From contig CAMYKU010000044.1 of NCBI GenBank assembly GCA_947259105.1, positions 1 through 32,190 on the forward strand: 32,190 nt of DNA. Direction: 5' to 3'. The notes beneath the pieces are model-generated. The model searched no databases, had not been told where the DNA came from, and saw only the letters and a list, made by a program, of their open reading frames with translations. The DNA is from an uncultured Alphaproteobacteria bacterium. Its GTDB lineage: Bacteria > Pseudomonadota > Alphaproteobacteria > UBA8366 > JADFVY01. Positions 22,845-32,190 of the stretch are shown here, in pieces; within the stretch, counting starts at the first letter, position 1, and the number at the start of each line of letters is the position of its first letter. Made by a program: the position numbers and the translations under genes.

Positions 22845-24083
22845 TCACGGCGCGGAGCCCACAAGGCGCTCCAGCCGGGCGAGGCATTCCTTTCGGCCCG
22901 CCTTGAAATCGCCGTCGATCCACCACGACTCGACCGCCCGCAGCGTTTCGCCCACGGACGCGCCTTCGGCAACGCCGAGCCGCTTCACGTCGGCCCCGGT
23001 GACCGGGAATCTGGGCTGCTTCCAGCTTTTCGACTCGGCAATCAGGCCGCGCCAGCCGGCATCGGTCGGATCCGCCGTTCCGTCCGCCCAGGCGACGAGC
23101 ACGAGGTCGGCCCAGGTCGCGGCCCCCAGACGATAGAGCGCGCGGCGGCGGGCAGGGCCATCCATGTCGGGCGTCACCGCCTCATCGGGTTCCGCCATCG
23201 CCACCAGCCGGTCGCGCTCTGCCTTGGAAAGGCGCAGGCCGTGCGCAAGATGGCTTGCCGTATCGGCGTCGACCGGCAACAGCGCGGCCAGCCGGCGCAG
23301 CGGGTCGTTCAGGCCCAGCGCGGCCTCGATCGCGGCCATCCTGTCCAGCCGGCCGATCGCCGTGGCATGGGCCAGGAAATGATCCAGCACCCCCTCGTCG
23401 CGCATCAGCCCGACGACCGCCGCCGGGTCCGGCGCCGCCAGCAGCTTCAGGAGTTCCACCCGCACCCGTTCGGCGGACAGCCGCGGCAGCAGGTGCGCCA
23501 TCTCGCGGCAGGCAAGCAGCGCGTCCGGGTCCGGCGGCGGCGTTCCGTAATGGGCGTAGAACCGGAAGAATCGCAGCAGGCGCAGCACGTCCTCCGCGAT
23601 CCGCTGATGCGGGTCGCCGACGAAGCGGACGCGCCCGGCGCGCAGGTCCGCGATGCCTCCGAACGGGTCGTGCAGCAATCCGCCGGGCTCCAGCGACAGG
23701 GCGTTCATGGTGAAGTCGCGGCGCGCCGCGTCGGCCTCCCAGTCGTCGGTGAAGGCGACGACGGCGCGGCGGCCGTCGGTCTCGACATCGTGCCGCAATG
23801 TCGTCACCTCATAGGGGCGGCCGGCGGAGACCGCCGTCACCGTGCCATGGTCGATGCCGGTCGGGATCGCCTTGAGTCCGGCCGCCTTGAGCAGTTCGAC
23901 GACCCGTTCGGGCGGTGCGTCGGTGGCCAGGTCGATGTCGGCGATCGCACGGCCCGCCACCGCGTCGCGCACGCAACCGCCGACAAACCGCACGGTGGCG
24001 CCGCCGGCCCGCAACGCATCGAGCACGGCACGGGTCTCGGGCGCCACCATCCAGGGCTGCGTTTCGATCCGGTTGTCCGTCAT
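22845..24083 (-). CDS. cca: CCA tRNA nucleotidyltransferase
   Basis: The enzyme adds or repairs the 3' CCA end of tRNA. The 412-residue class II nucleotidyltransferase has GGCVRDAVAGR at 35-45, the metal-binding pair Asp49/Asp51 in ADIDLAT, then RRDFTMNAL near 117 and the RFVGDPHQRIAEDVLRLLR neck motif. The C-terminal half is helical and less conserved. The ATG at 24083 is chosen because the fold begins just after it, although the frame is open further upstream. It starts 10 bases after the Nudix gene. Confidence 0.95.
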   Translation of the reverse strand: MTDNRIETQPWMVAPETRAVLDALRAGGATVRFVGGCVRDAVAGRAIADIDLATDAPPERVVELLKAAGLKAIPTGIDHGTVTAVSAGRPYEVTTLRHDVETDGRRAVVAFTDDWEADAARRDFTMNALSLEPGGLLHDPFGGIADLRAGRVRFVGDPHQRIAEDVLRLLRFFRFYAHYGTPPPDPDALLACREMAHLLPRLSAERVRVELLKLLAAPDPAAVVGLMRDEGVLDHFLAHATAIGRLDRMAAIEAALGLNDPLRRLAALLPVDADTASHLAHGLRLSKAERDRLVAMAEPDEAVTPDMDGPARRRALYRLGAATWADLVLVAWADGTADPTDAGWRGLIAESKSWKQPRFPVTGADVKRLGVAEGASVGETLRAVESWWIDGDFKAGRKECLARLERLVGSAP

Positions 24084-24093
24084 GGTCCGCGGC

Positions 24094-24747
24094 TCACCGT
24101 TGCGGCGTTGCCTTCGTGGTCCCGGCGCGGCCTGTTTGACCATCCAGGATATCGACGAAATTGACCAGCATGGCCGCCGTCGCACCCCAGATATACCGGT
24201 GTTCGTACTGCAGTACATAGAACGACCGCTGCACGCCCCGGAACTCCCGGCTCTGACGCTGGTGATTGCCGCGATCCATGACGAAGGACAGCGGCACCTC
24301 GAAGACCTCGGCCACCTCGAACGGATCGGGGTCGATGTCGAACGGCGGATGCACGAAGCCGACGGCCGGCGTCACAATGAACCCGGTGCGCACGATATAG
24401 GTGTCGAGCCGGCCGATCAGCGCGATCTTCTTCCGCGACAGGCCGACCTCCTCCTCGGTCTCACGCAGCGCCGCCGCTTCGGGGCTCTCGTCATCCGTCT
24501 CGATCCGGCCGCCGGGAAAGCTGATCTGGCCGGCATGGTCGTACAGATGGTCGGTGCGCTGGGTCAGCAGGATCGTCGGCCCGTCCGCACGCAGCACCAG
24601 CGGCACCAGGACCGCAGCCGGGGTCAGCGGTCCCGGCGGCCGGAGTCCGGGGTTGAGGTCGTGGTCGCCGTGCGGGGAGCGCGCCTGCCGTTCGGCACGC
24701 CATTCGTCGGCGCGCTCGATGCACTCGACGATCGCCTCGTGCGGCAT
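24094..24747 (-). CDS. Nudix hydrolase, CoA pyrophosphatase type
   Basis: This 217-residue protein has a complete Nudix box, GGRIETDDESPEAAALRETE continuing EEVGL, preceded by LLTQRTDHLYDHAGQISF. That preceding motif marks the coenzyme A diphosphatase subgroup (NudL/PCD1-like, UPF0035). It would cleave CoA or its derivatives into 3',5'-ADP and phosphopantetheine. I chose the ATG at 24747; a GTG at 24768, inside the end of the DUF1285 gene, is possible and would give a 10-base overlap. It is the middle gene of a DUF1285-Nudix-cca unit. Confidence 0.9.
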   Translation of the reverse strand: MPHEAIVECIERADEWRAERQARSPHGDHDLNPGLRPPGPLTPAAVLVPLVLRADGPTILLTQRTDHLYDHAGQISFPGGRIETDDESPEAAALRETEEEVGLSRKKIALIGRLDTYIVRTGFIVTPAVGFVHPPFDIDPDPFEVAEVFEVPLSFVMDRGNHQRQSREFRGVQRSFYVLQYEHRYIWGATAAMLVNFVDILDGQTGRAGTTKATPQR

Positions 24748-24758
24748 TGGCCCCGGCC

Positions 24759-25328
24759 TCACCCGCACTCTCCCAGCTCGAAGAAAACACCGTCGCTCCA
24801 GACGCCCAGCACCCGCCGTCCGTCGCGCCGCACGGACGCGGCGATGTCGACCAGCTCATAGAACACGGACCGGACGATCAGGGCATCCAGGCCGTCACGC
24901 ACCCGGATATAGGGGGACGGCTCGCCGCTGGCGGGGTCGAACGTCACGCTGATCGGATGGTCTGGCCCGGCGGTCACCCAGTCGTCGAAATTGTTGCGGA
25001 ACCGGAGCACCATTGCCCGCCCTTCACCCTCGGCGGCCAGTTCGACCGCGGTGAACGGCGCGTCGTCGACCTCGATCGTGCCCCGCTCCGCCGGGGTCTC
25101 GAGCCAGTACCGGCCATCGTCGCCGCGCCGCAGCACCGTCGAGAAGAGCCGCGCGAGCTCGATGCGCCGGATCGGCGATCCGCGGTAGAACCACACGCCG
25201 TCGCGCGCGATGCGGATCGGGAACGCACCGTCGGCATCGGCGGCAAGCGGCAGCGAGCCGGCATCGCCGGCCGCATCGGCACCGGGCGGATTCTTCACAT
25301 TAACTCGATGCGAGCCTTGTCTTCTCAT
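24759..25328 (-). CDS. DUF1285 domain-containing protein
   Basis: This 189-residue protein matches DUF1285. FPIRIARDGVWFYRGSPI at about 36-53, then LARLFSTVLRRGDDGRYWL and TIEVDDAPFTAVEL are conserved family blocks. No enzyme motif, signal peptide or membrane helix is seen; the function is unknown. In alphaproteobacteria the family is commonly found next to the MoxR operon, as here, where it diverges from the MoxR gene across an AT-rich gap. The ATG at 25328 has no strong ribosome-binding site; a GTG at 25298 is an alternative start. Confidence 0.85.
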   Translation of the reverse strand: MRRQGSHRVNVKNPPGADAAGDAGSLPLAADADGAFPIRIARDGVWFYRGSPIRRIELARLFSTVLRRGDDGRYWLETPAERGTIEVDDAPFTAVELAAEGEGRAMVLRFRNNFDDWVTAGPDHPISVTFDPASGEPSPYIRVRDGLDALIVRSVFYELVDIAASVRRDGRRVLGVWSDGVFFELGECG

Positions 25329-25413
25329 GATGCTGCCATATACCTGTTATAGTAATATCTGCATTGGATTAATATCCGCACCATATTAAGAGACCGTAAC
25401 ACTGGAGATAGGC
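25329..25413. promoter_or_regulatory. AT-rich divergent promoter region between DUF1285 and MoxR genes
   Basis: These 85 bases are far richer in A+T than their surroundings and contain TTATAGTAATAT and a near-palindrome GGATTAATATCC. For the plus strand TTGGAT with TAAGAG 17 bases later is a weak promoter candidate; for the minus strand TATAAC is a possible -10 box. Exact starts cannot be assigned. Confidence 0.5.
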
Positions 25414-26445
<1,032 letters not shown>

Positions 26446-26459
26446 CCACGAGGAGGCGG

Positions 26460-27368
26460 ATGCAGGGCGTCATACGAAAACAACCGGCGGCCGGACGCCG
26501 GCAGGAAGCCGAACGGCTCGGCGGCGCACTGCCGCCGCTGCTGGTTGCCGCCGACCGCGTCGCCCAGACCGTGGCGCAGGGCGTGCATGGCCGGCGGCGC
26601 GTCGGCCAGGGCGAATCCTTCTGGCAGTTCCGGCGCTACGAACCCGGTGATTCGACGACCAGCATCGACTGGCGGCAGTCGGCGAAGTCGCAGGCCGTGT
26701 TCGTCCGCGAGCGCGAATGGGAAGCGGCGCAGAGCGTGTGGCTGTGGCGCGACGCCTCGCCGTCGATGGAATACGCGTCGGGCGCCGAACTGGTCACCAA
26801 ACGCGATCGCGCGGATTTGCTGCTGCTGGCCACCGCGGCGCTTCTGGTGCGTGGCGGCGAGCGCGTGACGATGCTGGGCGGCGGCCAGTTGCCGGCCACC
26901 GGCCGCGCCGGCTTCAACCGCGTCGCCGACACCGTGCTGAACGACCAACCGGGCGACGAGAGTCTTCCGGCGGTCGCGCCCCTGCCCCGCGCCGCGCATG
27001 TCGCGCTGTTCGGCGATTTTCTGTCGGACGTCGAGGATTTCCGCGCGATCGTGACCGGCTATGCGGGCCGCGGCGTGCGCGGCCAGATCGTCCAGATACT
27101 CGATCCGGCGGAGGAGAGCCTGCCGTTCAAGGGGCGGGTCCGCTTCGCCGGTTTCGAGGGCGAGGGTGAAGCCCTGATGGGCCGGGTGGAGGCCGTGCGC
27201 GACGGCTACCGGGACCGGCTCGCGGCCCACCGCGATGCGATCCGCGAGATCGCCCGGCGGGCCGGCTGGGGCTTCATCCTGCATCACACCGATCATCCGC
27301 CGCAGACGGCGTTGCTGCCGCTCTATACCGCGATGGCCGGCATGGTCGAGTGGACGGGGCGCAAGTGA
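26460..27368 (+). CDS. DUF58 domain-containing protein
   Basis: This 302-residue protein carries the DUF58 core: RRVGQGESFWQFRRYEPGD then DWRQSAKS, followed by WLWRDASPSM, where Asp98-Ala-Ser100-Pro-Ser102 is an intact DxSxS metal-site (MIDAS) motif of a VWA-like fold. No membrane helix is seen, so it is likely cytoplasmic. DUF58 proteins are regular partners of MoxR ATPases and are thought to be adaptor or substrate subunits. AGGAGG precedes the ATG at 26460, and the stop overlaps the next ATG (TGATG). Confidence 0.93.
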   Translation: MQGVIRKQPAAGRRQEAERLGGALPPLLVAADRVAQTVAQGVHGRRRVGQGESFWQFRRYEPGDSTTSIDWRQSAKSQAVFVREREWEAAQSVWLWRDASPSMEYASGAELVTKRDRADLLLLATAALLVRGGERVTMLGGGQLPATGRAGFNRVADTVLNDQPGDESLPAVAPLPRAAHVALFGDFLSDVEDFRAIVTGYAGRGVRGQIVQILDPAEESLPFKGRVRFAGFEGEGEALMGRVEAVRDGYRDRLAAHRDAIREIARRAGWGFILHHTDHPPQTALLPLYTAMAGMVEWTGRK

Positions 27369-30112
27369 TGCTCGAGCTCGGACCCATCGCCTTCGCATCG
27401 CCTGCCATGCTGCTGGCGCTGCTGCTGCTGCCGGCGCTGTGGTGGCTGCTGCGCATTACCCCGCCGATGCCCCGCATTCTGCGCTTTCCACCGATCCGCC
27501 TGCTGTTCGGCCTGCAGTCGAAAGAGGAGACCCCGGCCACCGCGCCGCTGTGGCTGATCCTGCTGCGCCTGACCGTGGCGGCGTTGCTGATGATCGGCCT
27601 CGCCCACCCGCTGCTCAATCCCGGCGGCGCGCTGACCGGCAACGGCGCGCTGATGCTGGTGATCGATGACGGGTGGGCCGCCGCCGCGGACTGGGACAAG
27701 CGGCGCGAGGCGCTGACCGCCCTGATCGACCGCGCGGACCGCACCGACCGGCCGGTGATCCTGCTGCCGACGGCGTCGAACGAGGCGGGCCAGGCGCCGG
27801 CGCCGAGCGGCCTGCTGCGCGCCACCGAGGCGCGGAACCTGGCCGGGGCGCTGCAGCCCAAGCCCTGGCCGGTCGACCGTGTGGCGACCGTCGATGCATT
27901 GTCCGGCCTGGACATGAACGAGGTCGGGTTGATCGTATGGTTGAGCGACGGGTTGCAGGATTCCGGCAGCGAGGCACTGGCACAAGCGCTGCGGCGCATG
28001 GCGCAGCTTCATGTCCTCACCGAGTCGCCGCTCCTGCTGCCGCCTGTCGTGCTGCCGCCGGATCCCGGCGCGGTCGAGTTCGCGGTGACCGTCCGGCGCG
28101 CCACAGGCGGCGCGGCACCGGGCCTGCGCCTGCGCGCGATCGCGGAAGACGGGCGGGTCGTGGCCGGCGAGGACGTCCGGTTCGAGTCCGGCAAGACCGC
28201 GGCCAAGGTGACTTTCTCGCTGCCGCTGGAGCTGCGCAACGAAGTCGTGCGGATCGAGATCGAGAATGCGGGCACGGCCGGCGCGGTCGCGCTGCTGGAC
28301 GATCGCTGGCGGCGCCGGCCGGTGGGGCTGGTTTCGGCGAGCCCGCTGGACGCCGACCTGTCGCTGCTCGACGAGCTCTACTACATCGAACGCGCACTCA
28401 ATCCCTACGGCGAGGTGCAGCGGGCGCCGCTCGACGAACTGATGGCCGCCAATCGCGCCGCCATCGTGCTGCCCGACGGGCACACGCTGGTGTCCACCGA
28501 TGCGCGGGCGCTGAACAGCTGGATCGAACAGGGCGGCCTGGTGCTGCGGTTCGCCGGGCCCCGCATGGCGCAGAGCGAGGATGACGGCATGTCGCCGGTG
28601 CTGCTGCGCAGCGGCGGCCGCGCGCTCGGCGGCGCGATGCTGTGGACCGAGCCCGCGCAGCTTGCGCCCTTCGCCGAGGAGAGCCCGTTTCGTGGCCTGG
28701 ATATCCCGCGCGACGTGCGGGTCGCGCGGCAGGTGCTGGCCGAACCCTCGATCGAGCTGCCGGCGAAAACCTGGGCGCGGCTGCAGGACGGCACGCCGCT
28801 GGTGACCGCGGAGCGGCGTGGCCAGGGCTGGCTGGTGCTGGTGCATACGACCGCCAACCCGGACTGGTCGAACCTCGCCATGTCCGGGCTGTTCGTCGAG
28901 ATGCTGGAGCGCACCGTGGCGATGAGCCGGGGCGTCGGCGGCGACTCGGCCTCGAACCGACCGCTGCCGCCGCTCGAAGTGCTGGACGGCGCCGGGCGCC
29001 TGACCCGCGCGACGCCCGCGGCAACGCCGATCCGGGCCGATGCGTTCGATGCGGCGGAGCCGGGCCCGCGCACGCCGCCGGGCTATTACGGCACCGACGC
29101 GGAACGGCGGGCGCTGAACCTTGGCCCATCGGTCGGCAATCTCGAGCCGCTCGCGCTGCCGGACGGAATCCCGTCGTCGCCCTATTTCGAGGCCACCGAG
29201 TTCGACCTCATGCCCTGGATGCTGGCGGCGGCGTTGATCCTGCTTCTGGCGGACGGACTGGCGACCCTGGTGATGCGCGGGTTTGCGCGGCCGCGGCAGC
29301 GCCGGCCGGCGCTGGCCACCGCGGCGCTGGTTGCCGCCACCGCGACGGGCCTCATGCTGTCGCCCGACACCGCATCGGCACAGGGCGGCAGCGATCCCGA
29401 CGTGCTGGCGCTGGAGGCCACGCTGGAAACGCGGCTCGCCTACGTCATCACGGGCATCGAGTCGATCGACAACACCAGCAGGGCGGGCCTGGACGGGCTG
29501 ACGCTGGTCCTCAAGCGGCGGACCGCGGTGGAGGCCGGCCCGCCGCTCGGCGTCGACGTCACGCGGGACGAACTCGCATTCTTCCCGCTCCTGTACTGGC
29601 CGATCTCCCAGGAGCAGGCGCCGCTGTCGCCGGAAACCGTGGCGCGCGTCAACCTCTATATGGATAACGGCGGGACGATCCTGTTCGATACCCGCGACGG
29701 CAATTATGGCGGCGCCGGCCTCGGGCCCGGCACGCAGCAGCTTCGCGCGTTGGCGCGCGGCCTGGATATCCCGCGCCTGCTGCCGGTGCCGGTCGACCAC
29801 GTGCTGACCAAGGCGTTCTACCTGACCCAGGAGTTCCCCGGCCGCTGGGCCGGCGACCGGGTCTGGGTCGAGCAGCCGGGCGAGCGCGTGAACGACGGCG
29901 TCTCGCGAGTCATCGTCGGCGGCAACGACTGGGCCGCCGCCTGGGCGGTCGACGAGTCCGGGCTGCCGGTCTATCCGGCGGTGCCCGGCGGCGAGGCGCA
30001 GCGCGAGATGGCCTTCCGGTTCGGCGTCAATCTCGTCATGTATACGCTGACCGGGAACTACAAATCCGACCAGGTCCACGTTCCGGCGATCCTGGAACGG
30101 CTGGGGCAGTAG
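27368..30112 (+). CDS. BatA-like membrane protein with C-terminal DUF4159 domain
   Basis: This is a 914-residue inner-membrane protein. Two N-terminal helices (about 12-30 and 61-80) enclose a BatA-type segment with PRILRFPPIRLLFGL. A VWA-like region begins LMLVIDDGW near 96-103, where the DxSxS motif is lost. A long middle part (to about 600) resembles BatA-type and glutamine-amidotransferase-like folds. A helix at about 615-635 and a second hydrophobic stretch (about 645-670) ending ASAQG lead into the DUF4159 domain (about 675-914). That internal ASA-QG looks like a signal-peptidase site. It overlaps the DUF58 gene by one base and is followed by the next gene after 9 bases. Function unknown. 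Confidence 0.88.
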   Translation: MLELGPIAFASPAMLLALLLLPALWWLLRITPPMPRILRFPPIRLLFGLQSKEETPATAPLWLILLRLTVAALLMIGLAHPLLNPGGALTGNGALMLVIDDGWAAAADWDKRREALTALIDRADRTDRPVILLPTASNEAGQAPAPSGLLRATEARNLAGALQPKPWPVDRVATVDALSGLDMNEVGLIVWLSDGLQDSGSEALAQALRRMAQLHVLTESPLLLPPVVLPPDPGAVEFAVTVRRATGGAAPGLRLRAIAEDGRVVAGEDVRFESGKTAAKVTFSLPLELRNEVVRIEIENAGTAGAVALLDDRWRRRPVGLVSASPLDADLSLLDELYYIERALNPYGEVQRAPLDELMAANRAAIVLPDGHTLVSTDARALNSWIEQGGLVLRFAGPRMAQSEDDGMSPVLLRSGGRALGGAMLWTEPAQLAPFAEESPFRGLDIPRDVRVARQVLAEPSIELPAKTWARLQDGTPLVTAERRGQGWLVLVHTTANPDWSNLAMSGLFVEMLERTVAMSRGVGGDSASNRPLPPLEVLDGAGRLTRATPAATPIRADAFDAAEPGPRTPPGYYGTDAERRALNLGPSVGNLEPLALPDGIPSSPYFEATEFDLMPWMLAAALILLLADGLATLVMRGFARPRQRRPALATAALVAATATGLMLSPDTASAQGGSDPDVLALEATLETRLAYVITGIESIDNTSRAGLDGLTLVLKRRTAVEAGPPLGVDVTRDELAFFPLLYWPISQEQAPLSPETVARVNLYMDNGGTILFDTRDGNYGGAGLGPGTQQLRALARGLDIPRLLPVPVDHVLTKAFYLTQEFPGRWAGDRVWVEQPGERVNDGVSRVIVGGNDWAAAWAVDESGLPVYPAVPGGEAQREMAFRFGVNLVMYTLTGNYKSDQVHVPAILERLGQ

Positions 30113-30121
30113 GGAGCGGGA

Positions 30122-32190
30122 ATGTCGACGACGGCCATAGAATTCGCACCGCTTTTCCCATGGACCGCGCTGGCGGTTCTGGCGGCGATCGCCATCCTGG
30201 CGCTGTTGCCCGGACTCTGGGCGCAGGCGCGGGGCACCGGATTCCGGGTGCTGGCCGCGGCGGCGATCCTCCTGACCCTTGCCAACCCGTCGCTGGTCGA
30301 GGAGGAGCGCGAGCCGCTCAAGGATGTGGCGGCGGTGGTGGTGGATGATACGCCGAGCCAGTCGGTGGGCGCGCGCCGCGCGCAGTTGAACGAGGCGCTT
30401 GCGGCGATCCGCGAGAGGCTCGGTGCGCACGAGGATACGCTCGAGGTCCGGGTCCTGACGCTGCGCCACGAATCGATTGCCGCCGCCGAGGAAGGCACGC
30501 GGGTCGTCGAGCCCCTCACCCGGCTTCTGGCCGACGTCCCGCCACGGCGGCTGGCCGGCACGATCGTGCTGACCGACGGCCAGATCCACGACCTGCCGGA
30601 GGACCCGGCCGAGGCCGGCCTGCCCGGCCCGGTCCACGTGTTGCTGACCGGCGAACCCGACGAGCGGGACCGCCGCCTGGTGGTGAGGCGGGCGCCGAGC
30701 TACGGCATCGTCGACGGCCTGTTGAGCGTCACGGTGCGGGTCGAGGACCAGGGCGCCGCCCCGGGCGGCGAAGCGGTGGTCGAGCTGCGCCATCCGGACG
30801 GCAGGGTCGAGGGCTTCACCGCGAGGATCGGCGAGGATACGGAGATTCCGGTGACCCTGGAGCATGCCGGGCCGACGATCCTGGAACTGTCGGTCGACGG
30901 CGGCCCGTCGGAACTGACCCTGGCCAACAACCGCGCGGTGATCGAGATCAACGGCGTGCGCGACCGGCTGCGGGTGCTGCTGGTTTCGGGCGAGCCGCAT
31001 GCGGGCGAGCGCACCTGGCGGAACCTCCTCAAGTCCGATCCGTCGGTGGATCTGGTGCATTTCACCATTCTGCGGCCGCCGGAGAAGCAGGACGGCACGC
31101 CGATCAACGAGCTGTCGCTGATCTCCTTCCCAACGCGCGAGCTGTTCGAGGTCAAGCTGCACGAGTTCGACCTGGTGATCTTCGACCGCTATCGCCGGCG
31201 CGGCGTGCTGCCGCCGGTCTACCTGCAGAACATCGTCGATTACGTGCTCGGCGGCGGGGCGCTGCTGGAAGCCGTGGGTCCGACCTTCGCCAGCCCCTAC
31301 AGCATCTATCGCACGCCGCTCGGGGCGGCGCTTCCCGGCGAGCCCACCGGGGCGATCATCGAACGCGGCTTCAAGCCGACGGTCACTGAAATGGGCAACC
31401 GCCACCCGGTCACCGCCGACCTGCCCGGCCACGGCGATGCCGAAGAGGAGCCCAGATGGGGCCGCTGGTTCCGCCAGATCGACGTCGACGCGACCCGCGG
31501 CCACGTGCTGATGAACGGGGCCGAGGGACGCCCGCTGCTGATCCTCGACCGGATCGGCTTCGGCCGCGTGGCGCAGATCAACAGCGACCATATCTGGCTG
31601 TGGGCCCGCGGCTTCGAGGGCGGCGGCCCGCAGGCGGAACTGCTGCGCCGGATGGCCCACTGGCTGATGCAGGAGCCGGACCTCGAGGAAGAGTCGATCG
31701 TCGCGACGGTCGAGGAGGACAAGCTGAAGATCGTGCGGCGCAGCATCGAGCCCGACGAGTGGCCGATCGAGGTGCTGAAGCCGGACGGAGAGACCCTGTC
31801 GGTGGAACTCACCGAGACCAGACCCGGCCGCTACGAGGCCACCCTGCCGGTGACCGAAGCCGGCCTCTACAGGGTCAGCGACGGCATCAACGTCGCGATG
31901 GCCGCGGTCGGCGCGCTCAACCCGCTGGAATTCGCCGATGTCCGGGCGAGCGCCGACGTCGCGGCGCCGATCGCGGAGGCAACGCAGGGTTCGGTGAGCT
32001 GGCTTGCCGACGGGCTGCCCTCGATCCGGCGGGTCAAGCCGGAACGGACACGGTCGGGCCGGGGCTGGATCGGCCTCGTCGCCAACGGCGACTTTCTGGT
32101 CACCGGGGTGCGGCAGGTGCCGGCCTACCCGGCGCTGATCGCCCTGATCCTGGCCCTCGGCGCCATGGTCATCGCCTGGCGCCGCGAGGG
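30122..32190 (+). CDS. Membrane protein with VWA-like and glutamine-amidotransferase-like regions (cut by window edge)
   Basis: From the ATG at 30122 (nearby GGGAGCGGG) 689 codons run to the window edge without a stop. Two helices (about 12-33 and 42-58) are followed by VVVDDTPSQS, with Asp75-Asp-Thr77-Pro-Ser79 as a degenerate MIDAS motif, and later IVLTDGQIHDL, as in a VWA fold. RLRVLLVSGEPHAGERTWRN (about 283-302) and the LGGGALLEAVGPTF region resemble class I glutamine-amidotransferase-like folds without an obvious catalytic Cys. A final hydrophobic stretch (about 667-686) followed by WRREG suggests the protein ends soon after the edge. It is the last visible gene of the MoxR operon. Confidence 0.88.
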   Translation, partial: MSTTAIEFAPLFPWTALAVLAAIAILALLPGLWAQARGTGFRVLAAAAILLTLANPSLVEEEREPLKDVAAVVVDDTPSQSVGARRAQLNEALAAIRERLGAHEDTLEVRVLTLRHESIAAAEEGTRVVEPLTRLLADVPPRRLAGTIVLTDGQIHDLPEDPAEAGLPGPVHVLLTGEPDERDRRLVVRRAPSYGIVDGLLSVTVRVEDQGAAPGGEAVVELRHPDGRVEGFTARIGEDTEIPVTLEHAGPTILELSVDGGPSELTLANNRAVIEINGVRDRLRVLLVSGEPHAGERTWRNLLKSDPSVDLVHFTILRPPEKQDGTPINELSLISFPTRELFEVKLHEFDLVIFDRYRRRGVLPPVYLQNIVDYVLGGGALLEAVGPTFASPYSIYRTPLGAALPGEPTGAIIERGFKPTVTEMGNRHPVTADLPGHGDAEEEPRWGRWFRQIDVDATRGHVLMNGAEGRPLLILDRIGFGRVAQINSDHIWLWARGFEGGGPQAELLRRMAHWLMQEPDLEEESIVATVEEDKLKIVRRSIEPDEWPIEVLKPDGETLSVELTETRPGRYEATLPVTEAGLYRVSDGINVAMAAVGALNPLEFADVRASADVAAPIAEATQGSVSWLADGLPSIRRVKPERTRSGRGWIGLVANGDFLVTGVRQVPAYPALIALILALGAMVIAWRRE

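Noticed and set aside
27323..31660. A 1445-codon open frame on the minus strand opposite the DUF4159 and amidotransferase-like genes
   Set aside because: It is rich in Arg, Gln, His and Gly with no recognisable domain, and it lies opposite two well-supported genes in a coupled operon. High GC content suppresses stop codons in the antisense frame.

Overview
The window looks like chromosomal DNA of a high-GC alphaproteobacterium, most likely from the Rhodospirillales or a close relative. This rests on gene content and order: lgt next to a MidA/NDUFAF7-type methyltransferase and pgeF; prs-rplY-pth-ychF; petABC; and a MoxR/DUF58/DUF4159/glutamine-amidotransferase-like operon beside CCA transferase, Nudix and DUF1285 genes. 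A phasin indicates polyhydroxyalkanoate storage, and the bc1 complex plus oxygen-dependent HemF indicate aerobic respiration. No species can be named from the sequence alone.

Layout. 1-540: the left edge cuts an IS110-family transposase (minus strand), followed by its noncoding end. 545-2572: an OmpR/EnvZ-like two-component pair. 2618-4518 (minus): CsaA-like tRNA-binding protein, a phasin with an elaborate promoter and a structured 3' region, and a TetR-type regulator. 4592-6423 (minus): ybjN-like, proC and a YbaK-family deacylase gene. 6574-11001: a UbiK/BMFP gene diverging from lgt-midA-pgeF and an M24-like peptidase homologue. 11154-15367 (plus): prs, rplY, pth, ychF and a dienelactone hydrolase. 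15784-20238 (minus): a VOC protein, mtnP and the bc1 operon petABC. 20416-22844 (plus): trmL, hemF and two small exported proteins of unknown function. 22845-25328 (minus): cca, a CoA-type Nudix hydrolase and a DUF1285 protein. 25414 to the right edge (plus): a MoxR AAA+ ATPase, a DUF58 protein, a BatA-like/DUF4159 membrane protein and a large membrane protein cut by the edge.

Most genes are core metabolism, translation or respiration and are tightly packed, with many 1-10 base overlaps that imply translational coupling. The parts that repay a second look are mostly noncoding. The phasin gene has paired TTGC-N3-GCAG sites around a strong promoter and a 3' region with an anti-Shine-Dalgarno hairpin loop. 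Two intergenic regions carry the same family of short dyad repeats with compensating stem changes. The response-regulator gene appears to be leaderless and lies next to an IS110 end. The MoxR operon is the best candidate for a poorly described multi-protein system.
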